Assembly: GCF_900323885.1 (NCBI RefSeq)
Contig: NZ_OOHJ01000023.1
Coordinates: forward strand, 310,001-374,000
Direction of reading: 5' to 3'
Source of the DNA: [Actinomadura] parvosata subsp. kistnae
Lineage (GTDB): Bacteria > Actinomycetota > Actinomycetes > Streptosporangiales > Streptosporangiaceae
DNA: 64,000 nt
Shown here: positions 33,104 to 40,841 of the stretch, piece after piece
Layout of the letters: each line of letters starts with the position of its first letter
Position numbering within the stretch: the first letter of the stretch is position 1
Translations under genes and position numbers: made by a program
The notes under the pieces: model-generated
Database searches by the model: none
Told to the model about the DNA's origin: nothing
What the model saw: only the letters and a program-made list of their open reading frames with translations

Positions 33104-34066
33104 CTACCTGGCACCCCAGCGGCGCCGGAGCCAGCCGATCGTCGCCCGCCGCGAGCGCTCGCGGCGGGCGCGCAGGTGGGGAGCGTGCGCCGGGCCGGGC
33201 AGGGCCGCCGTGCGGGTCCAGTAGCCGGCCAGCGCGACGAGGAACGCGTCCACCCGCTCGGGCTCGGCGGCCGTGCCGAGCGGGTGACGGGAGAAGATCT
33301 CCTCAGGGTCGAGGCCACCCAGGTCGGACAGCAACAGCAGGCACACCAGGTCGGCCCAGGCGGGGCCGGTGCAGGCGCGTCCCCAGTCGATGACCTGGGC
33401 CGTGCCGTCCGGGGCGATGGGGAGGTTGTCGTAGCGGAGGTCGAAGTGCAGGAGGGTGTCACCGGTCACCAGCCCGCTCCACGTCGCTTCCACGGAGGCG
33501 AGACGGGGCAGGTGCTCGCGTTCCCAGGCGCCGACGCCGTCCACGGTGACCGCGTCCTGGGCGCCGTCGCGTTCCAGCTCCCGCCAGATCTCGCACCGCC
33601 CGGCCAGCCGCCCGGCCACGGTCGGCAGGCCGCCGACCGGCGACGGGGTCAGCTCCCGGGCGCACACCGTCAGCGCCGCCAAGGCGGCGGACAGCTCGCC
33701 GGGCCGCCACGGCTCGTGCGGCAGCGCGCCCGGCGCGACGTCGAAGCACAGCAGCAGCCACCCGGCCCGCTCGCAGGCGAAGCGCAGCCGCGGCGCGGGC
33801 ACCGCCCGGGGCAGCGCGGCGACGACCCGCGCCTCGGTGCGGTGGTCGGGCGCGTCGCCGCGTACGGCCTTGATGAACGCCTGCTCGCCGGTGGACAGCG
33901 TGACCACGCCGGGCACGCCGCCGGAGAAGCCGCCCTGACGTTCCTCGAACTCCCGCACGACGGCACCCAGCCGGGCCTCGGCCTCGCGTCTCAGGACGGC
34001 CGGAAGCGCTGCCCAAGGGGTTCTCATGCGTCCCAGCCAACCAGGTGCGGGAAGGCGCCCGCCCAT
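33104..34066 (-). CDS. Aminoglycoside phosphotransferase-fold (APH) family kinase
   Basis: 320 residues. The kinase core reads LLHFDLRYDNLPIAPDGTAQ followed by VIDWGRACTGPAWADLV, so the catalytic Asp, the Asn and the metal Asp are present, but HGD is HFD. The N-lobe contains GGFSGGVPG and the lysine in AFIKAVRG. These enzymes phosphorylate small hydroxylated molecules; aminoglycoside resistance cannot be assumed. ATG at 34066 overlaps the last base of the exporter stop (TGATG), indicating coupling; MRTPWAALP at 34027 is an alternative. Convergent with the FAD oxidase, 6 bp away. Confidence 0.85.
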   Translation of the reverse strand: MGGRLPAPGWLGRMRTPWAALPAVLRREAEARLGAVVREFEERQGGFSGGVPGVVTLSTGEQAFIKAVRGDAPDHRTEARVVAALPRAVPAPRLRFACERAGWLLLCFDVAPGALPHEPWRPGELSAALAALTVCARELTPSPVGGLPTVAGRLAGRCEIWRELERDGAQDAVTVDGVGAWEREHLPRLASVEATWSGLVTGDTLLHFDLRYDNLPIAPDGTAQVIDWGRACTGPAWADLVCLLLLSDLGGLDPEEIFSRHPLGTAAEPERVDAFLVALAGYWTRTAALPGPAHAPHLRARRERSRRATIGWLRRRWGAR

Positions 34067-35445
34067 CACCGATCCCGGCGGCGGCCGTTCGCCGGTTGGC
34101 TCGGCAGCAACAGGCTCACGGCCGCGACCGCTGCGCCGAGCCCCGCGGCGATCAGGAACACCCGGTCATAGGCAGCGGCCGATGACCCGCCGGCCGCCGT
34201 CGCCAGCGCCGCCAGGCCGACGGAGCCGCCCACCTGCTGCGCGGTGGCCGCGATGCCGCCGACGACCCCGGCGTCACGCTCGGGCGCGCCGGCGGTGGCC
34301 GCCGCCATGAGGGTCGGGAAGACCAGCCCGATACCGGCCCCGACCAGGAGGGTCGGCCCGAGCACCGCGGCGGTGTAACCGCTGCCGGCGTCGGCCCAGG
34401 CGAGCCAGCCGAACCCGGCCACGAACAGCCCACTCCCCGCGACCACCAGGCCGCGCGCCCCGACGCGCGGCAGCAGGGCCGCGGCCCACCGCGCGACCAG
34501 CAGGAACGCCACGGCGGCCGGCGTCTGCCCGAGCCCGGCGGCCAGGGCGCTGTACCCGAGCACGTCCTGGAGGAACACGGCGCTGAAGTACCACATGGCG
34601 ATGGCGATCGCGCCGAACAGCACGAGCAGGGCGCTGCCGGCGGCCACCCCCCGGATCCGCAGCAGCCGCAGCGGAACGATCGGCTGCTTCGCGACCCGGG
34701 CCTCCACCGCGACGAACAGCGCCAGCAGCACCAGCCCGCCCGCGATCGGCCCGGCGACCGCCGCGGACGTCCAGCCGTTCCCGCCGCCGCGCATCACCCC
34801 GTAGATCAGGGCGGCCAGGCCGGCCGTGCCGAGGGCCGCGCCGAGCAGGTCGAGCGGTTCCCGGCGGACGGCCGTGCGGGCCAGCGCGACCAGCGCCACC
34901 GCGATCAGGGCGGCCCCGATCGGCACGTTGATGAGGAAGACCCACCGCCAGGACAGGCCGGTGGTCAGCGCGCCCCCGGCGAGCGCGCCGGCCAGCCCGC
35001 CCACTCCGCCTGAGGCGGACCAGGCGCCGAACGCCCGGGCCCGGGCGCGGGGCTCGGTGAAGTACGTGGTGATCACCGCCAGGGTCGCCGGGGCCATCAG
35101 CGCGGCCCCCACACCCTGCACGATCCGGGCGGCCACCAGCACCTCGGCACCGGCGGCCAGCCCTCCCGCGAGACTGGCCGCCGAGAACAGCACCAGCCCC
35201 GCGCCCAGCGTCCGGCGCGGGCCGAACAGGTCGGCGGCCCGGCCGCCGAGCAGCATGAACCCGGCGAAGGTGAGCAGGTAACCGTCGACCACCCAGGCCA
35301 GCCCGGTGGGGGAGAAGCGCAGGTCGCGGGCGATCGAGGGGAGGGCGACGTTCACGATGGACGAGTCCAGGATGACCATGAACTGACAGGCACAGGCCAG
35401 CACCAGGATCATCCAGGCCAGGCGGGCCGATCCGGCGCCCGGCAT
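34066..35445 (-). CDS. MFS drug transporter, DHA2 (14-helix) family
   Basis: 459 residues. Motif A LGGRAADLFGPRRTLGAG, motif B RIVQGVGAALMAPA, and motif C-like GAWSASGGVGGLAGALAGGA identify an EmrB/QacA-type proton antiporter. Fourteen hydrophobic segments are countable. ATG at 35445 is the only start codon available, yet it has no ribosome site. Upstream, the same frame stays open through a 42-bp minisatellite for 138 codons to the stop of the quinone reductase gene, with no start codon in between. Possible remnants of an N-terminal extension are treated as a separate feature. Downstream APH gene is coupled. Confidence 0.88.
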   Translation of the reverse strand: MPGAGSARLAWMILVLACACQFMVILDSSIVNVALPSIARDLRFSPTGLAWVVDGYLLTFAGFMLLGGRAADLFGPRRTLGAGLVLFSAASLAGGLAAGAEVLVAARIVQGVGAALMAPATLAVITTYFTEPRARARAFGAWSASGGVGGLAGALAGGALTTGLSWRWVFLINVPIGAALIAVALVALARTAVRREPLDLLGAALGTAGLAALIYGVMRGGGNGWTSAAVAGPIAGGLVLLALFVAVEARVAKQPIVPLRLLRIRGVAAGSALLVLFGAIAIAMWYFSAVFLQDVLGYSALAAGLGQTPAAVAFLLVARWAAALLPRVGARGLVVAGSGLFVAGFGWLAWADAGSGYTAAVLGPTLLVGAGIGLVFPTLMAAATAGAPERDAGVVGGIAATAQQVGGSVGLAALATAAGGSSAAAYDRVFLIAAGLGAAVAAVSLLLPSQPANGRRRDR

Positions 35446-35482
35446 CCCGGCGCTAACGTCGACGGCTGCGGCCGGGGCATTG

Positions 35483-35842
35483 TTGTGGGCGGCGGTGGCT
35501 GGGGTGGCGGTGGCTGGAGCGCCAGTGTGGGCGTCGGTGGCGGGGGTGGCTGCGGTCGGAGCGCCAGTGTGGGCGTCGGTGGCCGGGGTCGCGGTGGCCG
35601 GAGCGCCGGTGTGGGCGTCGGTGGCCGGGGTCGCGGTGGCCGAAGCATCGGTGTGGGCGTCGGTGGCCGGGGTCGCGGTGGCCGGAGCGCCGGTGTGGGC
35701 GTCGGTGGCCGGCGTCGCGGTGGCCGAAGCATCGGTGTGGGCGTCGGTGGCTGGGGTGGCTGGGGTCGGAGCGCCGGTGTGGGCGTCGATGGCCGGGGTG
35801 GCGGCGGCCGAAGCAGCGGTGTGGGCGGTGGTGGGGGCCGGT
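35483..35842. repeat. 42-bp minisatellite, about 8.5 copies, between quinone reductase and exporter
   Basis: Units start at 35483, 35525, 35567, 35609, 35651, 35693, 35735 and 35777, with a partial copy at 35819; the period is exactly 42 bp. Because 42 is a multiple of three and the unit has no stops, all six frames are open. Third-position GC is highest in the minus frame encoding repeats of ATATPATDAHTGAP. That frame is the one shared by the two flanking genes. Alternative plus- and minus-strand frames encode GVGG- or PPRPRPPTPTP-type repeats and are judged shadows. Confidence 0.9.
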
Positions 35843-35859
35843 GCGCGGCGCGGCTCTGA

Positions 35860-36549
35860 TCATGCGCCACTGGGCACCGCCTCGGTCTCGACGGGGCGGG
35901 AGGAGGTGCCGGCCTGGAGCCGGATCGCGGTGCGCGCCAGCCGCGCGCCCTGGTAGCGGGCCGCGCCGAGGACGGCGTCCAGGTCGTCGCCGCCCGGGCC
36001 GGAGACGGCGGAGGCGCCGTACGGGTTGCCGCCGCCGGCGTACACGGCCGTGTCGGTGTAGCCGGGGGGAACGATCAGCGCGCCCCAGTGGTAGAAGACG
36101 TTGGCCAGGGACAGCAGCGTCGCTTCGTTGCCGCCGTGCCGGTTGTGGGCGGAGGTGAAGGCGGTGACGGGCTTGTCGGCCAGGACGCCCTCCCGCCAGA
36201 GCCCCACGGCCTGGTCGAGGAAGTGCTTCAACGGCGCGGCCGGGGTGCCGAAGCGGGACGGGGTGCCGAACGCGTACGCGTCGGCCCACGCCAGGTCCTC
36301 GACCGAGGCCGGCGCGACCGCGCCGTTCCCGCCGTTCCCGACGTCAATGGTCGGCTTGGCGACCGCGCCGTTCCCGCCCTCGGTGGTCGGCTCGGTGACC
36401 GTGCCGTTGCCGCCGCCGGCGGTCAGCTCGGCGACCGGCCGGAGCCGGATCTCGGCTCCCGCCGAGGCGGCGCCGTCGGCCACGGCCTCGGCGAGGGCGC
36501 GCACGGTGCCTGTCGCGCTGTAGTAGATGACGGCGATCTTCGTTGTCAT
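35860..36549 (-). CDS. WrbA-like NAD(P)H:quinone oxidoreductase (flavodoxin fold)
   Basis: 229 residues, longer than the usual 200. IAVIYYSATGTVRALAEAVA is the FMN-phosphate loop; FGTPSRFGTPAAPLKHFLDQ and TSAHNRHGGNEATLLSLANV are WrbA signatures, and PYGASAVSG is near the C-terminus. The extra length is a degenerate GGNG(T/A)V..PT repeat inserted near residues 45-80. It reduces quinones by two electrons, protecting against redox cycling. ATG at 36549 has AGGAGAT upstream. It is divergent from a MarR gene behind three tandem operators, so induction by quinones or electrophiles is likely (inference). Its TGA is in frame with the exporter downstream. Confidence 0.9.
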   Translation of the reverse strand: MTTKIAVIYYSATGTVRALAEAVADGAASAGAEIRLRPVAELTAGGGNGTVTEPTTEGGNGAVAKPTIDVGNGGNGAVAPASVEDLAWADAYAFGTPSRFGTPAAPLKHFLDQAVGLWREGVLADKPVTAFTSAHNRHGGNEATLLSLANVFYHWGALIVPPGYTDTAVYAGGGNPYGASAVSGPGGDDLDAVLGAARYQGARLARTAIRLQAGTSSRPVETEAVPSGA

Positions 36550-36580
36550 GGAGATCTCCTCAGGACATCGCTAGAATTAG

Positions 36581-36620
36581 TTACGCGGATAAGATTATGC
36601 GCATAACATTATGCGCCTAA
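36581..36620. promoter_or_regulatory. Three tandem MarR-type operators with 14-bp period
   Basis: TTACGCGGATAA (36581-36592), TTATGCGCATAA (36595-36606, perfect palindrome) and TTATGCGCCTAA (36609-36620) start exactly 14 bp apart. They fill the gap between the divergent quinone reductase and MarR genes. A plausible MarR-gene promoter, TTACGC (36581-36586), 17 bp, TAACAT (36604-36609), overlaps them, so binding would autorepress. Confidence 0.75.
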
Positions 36621-36643
36621 CGATTGTTGTCAAGGGAGTCGCC

Positions 36644-37096
36644 GTGGACTACGAGCAGGCCGATGCCGTCAACCAGGCCATCCGCAGGCTGAGCCTGCGC
36701 CACCGGGCCAGGGTGGCCGAGCTGCTGGCCCCGCTCGAGCTGCATCCGGGGCAGGAGGCCCTCGTCCTGGAGCTGGCGCGCGGCGGCCCGATGATCCAGG
36801 CGAAGCTGAGCGAGGCGCTGGGCATCGAGCCGCCCAGCGTGACGTTGATGGCGCGCAAGCTCGAAGCCGCCGGCTACCTGCGCCGCGGCCCCGCCGCCGC
36901 CGACAAGCGGGCCAGCGTCGTCGAGCTGACGGGCAGCGGGCGGGAGCTGGCCGAGCGGCTGAGGCGGATGTGGTGCGACCTGGCGGAGGAGACGGTGGCG
37001 GGCCTGCCCGCCGAGGTCGTGCAGGAGGTGCCGGGCCTGCTCACGACGCTGGCCACGAACGTCGACACCCGCCGCAACCGCCGCGCCCCGTCCTGA
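36644..37096 (+). CDS. MarR-family transcriptional regulator
   Basis: 150 residues. The winged helix reads ELARGGPMIQAKLSEALGIE, PPSVTLMARKLEAAGYLRRG and the wing AADKRASVVELTGSGREL, all MarR-typical. Start GTG at 36644 (VDYEQADAVNQ) is supported by AAGGGAG 6 nt upstream; an ATG at 36611 falls inside an operator copy. It is divergent from the quinone reductase-exporter unit and has three boxes between, suggesting control of detoxification. No cysteine pair for thiol sensing is conspicuous: a single Cys lies in RRMWCDL, which could sense electrophiles. Confidence 0.92.
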   Translation: MDYEQADAVNQAIRRLSLRHRARVAELLAPLELHPGQEALVLELARGGPMIQAKLSEALGIEPPSVTLMARKLEAAGYLRRGPAAADKRASVVELTGSGRELAERLRRMWCDLAEETVAGLPAEVVQEVPGLLTTLATNVDTRRNRRAPS

Positions 37097-37113
37097 CAGG
37101 AGGGCGCGGGCGC

Positions 37114-38001
37114 CTACTCCAGGATCCGGTCGAGGGTGCGGCGGCCCGTCTCGCTCATGGTCGGGTTGCTGTCGACGTAGTACCAGACCATGCCCATGGC
37201 CTGCGCGAACGCCCAGGCCGCGCCCCGCTCCCACTCCAGGTCGCCGCAGCCCAGGGACGTGCGCAGCACCTCGCGAGGCCCGGACTCCAGCAGCGTCCAG
37301 GCGCTGACCAGGTCGAGCGCCGGGTCGGCCGGCCCGAAGCCGCCGCCGTCGAGGACGCCGGCGAGGCGGCCGTCCGCGACCAGGACGTTGCCGGGGATCA
37401 GGTCGCCGTGGCTCATCACGTCCGCGCCGCCGCGCGGCAGCCGCCGGAAGCGGTCCCACAGGCGGCGCAGCCGCGGCACGTCGAGGAGGTCCGCGCTCTC
37501 CGCGAAGCACTTCTCCATCCACGCGTCGTGGTCGGCCAGCTCGCCGCCGCGACCGCCGCCGCTGAAGCGCCGGCCGCGCGTGTCGGTCGCGCGCAGCGCG
37601 GCGATGAGGGCCGCCAGGTCCTCCGCGAACGGCTCGGACGCGCTCGGGTCGGCGTCCGTGGCCGGGGTTCCGGGGACCCAGGTCTGCACCGACCACGGCA
37701 TGGCGTAGCCGGCGCCCGGCTCGCCCAGCGCCACCGGCTCGGGGGTCGGGAACGGCGAGACCCGCGCCAGCTCCGCGCTCGCCCGGGCCTCCCGCTCCAG
37801 CGCCGACCGGGCGGCGGCGGGATCGGCCAGGCGCAGGGGGAAGCGGGCGGTGAGGTGGTCGCCGATGCGGACGATGGTGTTGACCGTGCCGCTCGACCGC
37901 AGCGGGCGCAGGGGCAGCCCGCGCCACTGCGGGAACTGCTCGCGCACCAGGACGGCGGCCAGCTCGACGGTCACGTCCACCTGGTCGTCGTGCATGGTCA
38001 C
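37114..38001 (-). CDS. Aminoglycoside phosphotransferase-fold (APH) family kinase
   Basis: 295 residues. The catalytic loop is VMSHGDLIPGNVLVADGRLA and the metal Asp is in GVLDGGGFGPADPALDLVSA, where most members have DWG. SSGTVNTIVRIGDHLTARFP is the N-lobe nucleotide loop. It resembles MphB/YcbJ-like phosphotransferases of unknown substrate. GTG at 38001 is supported by AGGAAGG about 8 nt upstream; an ATG follows at the third codon. It is convergent with the MarR gene (17 bp) and unrelated in position to the downstream divergent SGNH gene. Confidence 0.86.
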   Translation of the reverse strand: MTMHDDQVDVTVELAAVLVREQFPQWRGLPLRPLRSSGTVNTIVRIGDHLTARFPLRLADPAAARSALEREARASAELARVSPFPTPEPVALGEPGAGYAMPWSVQTWVPGTPATDADPSASEPFAEDLAALIAALRATDTRGRRFSGGGRGGELADHDAWMEKCFAESADLLDVPRLRRLWDRFRRLPRGGADVMSHGDLIPGNVLVADGRLAGVLDGGGFGPADPALDLVSAWTLLESGPREVLRTSLGCGDLEWERGAAWAFAQAMGMVWYYVDSNPTMSETGRRTLDRILE

Positions 38002-38173
38002 GCGCGCGCCCTTCCTTCCTGGTACGTCCGGTGGAAGCCTGCCGGGCCGCCGAAGATCCTGTCAACGCGATATGCGCCGGGCCCGGACCCGCACGTGACG
38101 GCCGTTCCCGCATCATGTGATGAAACGATGACAACGCCGCCCGCCCCCGGATCCGCCTGGTTGCGTGAGGGCC

Positions 38174-38950
38174 ATGCAACCGACGAACCTCACTTCTCGT
38201 CTCGCACCGGCGATCCTGCTCGTGGCGGCGCTCGCCGGCTGCGGAGCCTCCGCCACACCGTCCTCCGGCGCGAGCCCGCGGGCGGCGGCCGCGAACGGGG
38301 TCAGGGTGTTGTGGATGGGCGACTCCATCGCGGGCGCGCAGGCCCCGGCACTGAAGGCGGCGCTGGAGGCCGGCGGCGCGGCGTTCAAGGACGCCACGTC
38401 CGACGGCGGCGGCAACGTCGTCGCCGGCGATCACCCGGTGACGACCATGGCGGCCAAGGACACCTGGAAGACCCTGGGCGAGAACGTGGCCGCCTTCCGC
38501 CCGACGGTGATCGCGTACCAGATCACCACCTACGACTGGGGCACCCCCGCCCAGCAACTGTCCGCCTACCGCAAGCTGGCCCGCACGGCGGGGGACGCCG
38601 GTGCCCGGCTCGTGCTGGTGTCCGCGCCGCCGTTCAAGCTGGACGAGTTCTACCGGCCGTACGAGAAGGCCATCAGGAGCGCGCCCGAGATGGCCGCCAA
38701 GGCCGTCAAGTCCGACACCCGCGCCCGCTACCTGGACGCCTCCGAGCTGTGGGGGGACGACTACGCCGCCGCCAAGGCCCAGCGCGCCAAGGACGGCATC
38801 CACTCCTGCCAGCAGGGCTCGGCCGCGTTCGCCACGTGGTTCGGGGGGCGGCTGGGCGAGCTGGCCCGCTTCACCCCGGCCGACCCCGCCACCTGGGCCA
38901 CCGGCCGGTGGACCGGCGACGAGCGCTTCGTCAAGCTCGGCTGCGGGTGA
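38174..38950 (+). CDS. SGNH-hydrolase-like lipoprotein
   Basis: 258 residues. Signal peptide with lipobox LAGCG near residue 24 anchors it outside the membrane. Block I of the SGNH fold is VLWMGDSIAGAQ; the Gly and Asn blocks are weaker (SDGGGNVVAG); the final block reads DGIHSCQQGSAAF with the catalytic Asp-x-x-His pattern. This is the fold attached to the C-terminus of many OafA-type O-acyltransferases; here it is a separate protein and its stop overlaps the acyltransferase start (TGATG). Start is ATG 38174, or GTG 38165. It probably accepts or transfers acyl groups onto an envelope glycan. Confidence 0.83.
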   Translation: MQPTNLTSRLAPAILLVAALAGCGASATPSSGASPRAAAANGVRVLWMGDSIAGAQAPALKAALEAGGAAFKDATSDGGGNVVAGDHPVTTMAAKDTWKTLGENVAAFRPTVIAYQITTYDWGTPAQQLSAYRKLARTAGDAGARLVLVSAPPFKLDEFYRPYEKAIRSAPEMAAKAVKSDTRARYLDASELWGDDYAAAKAQRAKDGIHSCQQGSAAFATWFGGRLGELARFTPADPATWATGRWTGDERFVKLGCG

Positions 38951-40209
38951 TGGCGCCGGTCACCGGCCCGATGAGGCCGCTCGCCGACCTGCTGAAGCCG
39001 GCCGCCGGCCTGGTGCAGCCGGCCGGCGGCCGCCCGCACATTGCCGCGCTGGACGGGCTGCGCGGGCTCGCCGTCGTCGCGGTCCTGCTGTTCCACGCCG
39101 GGTACCTGCGCGGCGGCTTCCTGGGAGTGGACCTGTTCTTCGTCCTGTCCGGCTTCCTGATCACCGGCCTGCTGCTGGACGAGCTGGGCAGGCGCGGCCG
39201 GCTCGACCTGGCCGCGTTCTGGGGTCGCCGGGCCCGGCGGCTCCTGCCCGCGCTGGCCGTCGTGACGGTGTCGGCGCCGCCGCTGGCGTGGGCGTGCGCC
39301 CGGCCCGACCTGCTGGCCCCCGCCCTGAGGGACGCCCCGTGGGTGGCCGTCCAGGGCGTGAACTGGCACTACATCGCCGAACGCATCGGCTACTGGAACG
39401 CCTCCGGCACCCGCCTGTTCGCCCACCTGTGGAGCATCGGCGTCGAGTGGCAGTTCTACCTCGTCTGGCCGCTGGTCGTGGCGCTCGCCGGCCGGGGGCC
39501 GGGCGGGCCGCGGCGGGTCGCGCTCGTCGCGGTGGCCGGGGCGATCGTCTCGTTCGCGGTCATGCTCCGGCTGGGGGTGGCCGTGGACACGACCCGCGCC
39601 TACGAGGGCACCGACACCCGGGCGTTCGCCCTGCTCCTCGGCGCGGCCGCCGCGACCGCACCCGTCCGGAACGCCGTGGCCGCCGTGCCGCGCGTCGCCG
39701 TGGAGGTGCTGTGCGGCGTGCTGCTGTGCGGGCTGGTGGCCTCGTGGGCGCTCACCGACGGGGAGCGGGCGCCGGGCCTGTTCCAGGGCGGGATGTTCGC
39801 GCACTCCCTGGCGAGCGCCGCATTGATCGTGCTCCTGGCCGCCCTGGCCGGCGGTCCCGGCGGTCTGGTGGGGCGGGTGGTCGGCAGCGCCGTACCTCGT
39901 CGGCTGGGCGAGCTGTCCTACGGTCTGTACCTGTGGCACTGGCCGATCTTCCTGCTGGTGCTGCCGCGCGAGCCGGGCGGCGACGCCGGACGGGCGGTCG
40001 CCGCCATTGGGCTGTCGCTGCTCGCTGCGGTAGTCTCGAAGGCCGCCGTCGAGGACCCGGTACGGCGGCGCGCCCCCTGGGCCACCGGCCGGCGCGGATG
40101 GGCGGCGCTGACCGTCGCGGCGTTGCTGGCGGCGGGCCTGTGGGCGGCGATCCCCTGGCCGCAGCCGGGCGCCGGAACGGTCGACGTGAGCCGGCTCGGC
40201 ACGCCGTAG
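38950..40209 (+). CDS. OafA-type membrane acyltransferase (acyltransferase 3 family)
   Basis: 419 residues, ten to eleven membrane helices. Acyltransferase-3 motifs: HIAALDGLRGLAVVAVLLFH with catalytic His after the first helix, GFLGVDLFFVLSGFLITGLL, FWGRRARRLLPAL, and LWSIGVEWQFYLVWPL with the conserved Glu. The LGELSYGLYLWHWPIFLLVL helix is also present. It moves acetyl or succinyl groups across the membrane onto cell-surface sugars. The family's C-terminal SGNH domain is missing and is supplied by the overlapping upstream gene. ATG at 38950, 1-nt overlap. First membrane enzyme of an operon with a two-component system. Confidence 0.9.
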   Translation: MAPVTGPMRPLADLLKPAAGLVQPAGGRPHIAALDGLRGLAVVAVLLFHAGYLRGGFLGVDLFFVLSGFLITGLLLDELGRRGRLDLAAFWGRRARRLLPALAVVTVSAPPLAWACARPDLLAPALRDAPWVAVQGVNWHYIAERIGYWNASGTRLFAHLWSIGVEWQFYLVWPLVVALAGRGPGGPRRVALVAVAGAIVSFAVMLRLGVAVDTTRAYEGTDTRAFALLLGAAAATAPVRNAVAAVPRVAVEVLCGVLLCGLVASWALTDGERAPGLFQGGMFAHSLASAALIVLLAALAGGPGGLVGRVVGSAVPRRLGELSYGLYLWHWPIFLLVLPREPGGDAGRAVAAIGLSLLAAVVSKAAVEDPVRRRAPWATGRRGWAALTVAALLAAGLWAAIPWPQPGAGTVDVSRLGTP

Positions 40210-40244
40210 CCGGAGACCGCATGCCGAGGATGGGAAGCGAGCAC

Positions 40245-40841
40245 ATGCCCAGAAAACCGCCACAGGCCACTCTGGTCACCCGGTGTCGCGTGGCGATGGC
40301 GCTGCTCGTCGCGATGGCGCTCGCGGGGTGCGGGATCGCCGACACCGGCGCGAGCCCCGCGGGCGAGCCGGTCAGGGGCGGTCTCACGGCCGACGGCGGC
40401 ACGCTGCTCAAGGTGTACTTCGTCACCCCCGAAGGCACCTGGCCGGTCTCCCGCCCCGCGCGGGCGGGCGACCGGTTGCGGCAGGCCATGGACGCGCTGC
40501 TGGCCGGCCCCACGGCGGACGAGCGGGCGCGCGGGCTGGCCACCGAGCTGCCCGCCGCACGCAAGCCCCTCCAGGCGACCATGTCCGGGGGCACGTCCGG
40601 GGGCACGTCCGGGGGCACGTCCGGGGGCACCTCCGGCAAGAGGGTGCGGTTGCACGTGCCGTGGCTGGTGCGCGACCTGCGCCACATGGCGGTGAGCCAG
40701 CTCGTCTGTACGGCCGCCGCCGCCGCGGGCGGTGACCCGATCGTGGAGGTGTACGAGCCCGGCATGAAGGGCGACTTCTGGCCGGTCAGATGTGACGCGA
40801 CCGGCGCGGCCGTCCCCGTCGAGCAGGGAGGCTTCGGATGA
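40245..40841 (+). CDS. GerMN-domain lipoprotein
   Basis: 198 residues. The signal peptide ends at lipobox ALAGCG. The mature part has the GerMN pattern LLKVYFVTPEGTWPVSRPAR then AMDALLAGPTADERARGLAT, as in LpqB of the MtrAB system. A fourfold SGGT repeat follows. Start ATG at 40245 gives a normal signal peptide; ATG codons at 40221 and 40230 are alternatives. Its stop overlaps the response-regulator start by 4 nt, so it belongs to the two-component operon. By analogy with LpqB it may modulate the kinase from outside the membrane (inference). Confidence 0.8.
   Translation: MPRKPPQATLVTRCRVAMALLVAMALAGCGIADTGASPAGEPVRGGLTADGGTLLKVYFVTPEGTWPVSRPARAGDRLRQAMDALLAGPTADERARGLATELPAARKPLQATMSGGTSGGTSGGTSGGTSGKRVRLHVPWLVRDLRHMAVSQLVCTAAAAAGGDPIVEVYEPGMKGDFWPVRCDATGAAVPVEQGGFG
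40584..40631 (+). repeat. 12-bp tandem repeat inside the GerMN lipoprotein gene
   Basis: Four copies of tccgggggcacg (last ending acc) encode SGGT four times, followed by SGK. In frame, so copy-number change would only lengthen or shorten a flexible linker. Confidence 0.85.

Noticed and set aside
35483..35842. CRISPR array
   Set aside because: Direct repeats are contiguous with no spacers and vary slightly between copies; no cas genes in the window. It is a minisatellite.
35409..35870. Minus-strand PPRPRPPTPTP repeat protein from GTG 35870
   Set aside because: Third-position GC is clearly lower than in the adjacent frame, and it would run into the exporter gene. It could allow ribosome passage but is not accepted as a gene.
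35480..35956. Plus-strand repeat proteins (WASVAGVAVAGAPV-type or GVGGRGRGG-type)
   Set aside because: Frames are open only because the 42-bp unit has no stops; third-position GC favours the minus-strand frame shared by the flanking genes.
33104..38001. Aminoglycoside-resistance genes
   Set aside because: The two APH-fold proteins have altered motifs (HFD for HGD; DGGG for DWG) and belong to a broad kinase superfamily; a resistance role is not supported by the sequence.
36617..38803. Very long minus-strand open frame opposite MarR and SGNH genes (728 codons)
   Set aside because: Sequence is Arg/Gly/Ala/Pro-rich without domains, third-position bias is wrong, and it overlaps well-supported genes on both strands. 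It is a shadow produced by high GC.
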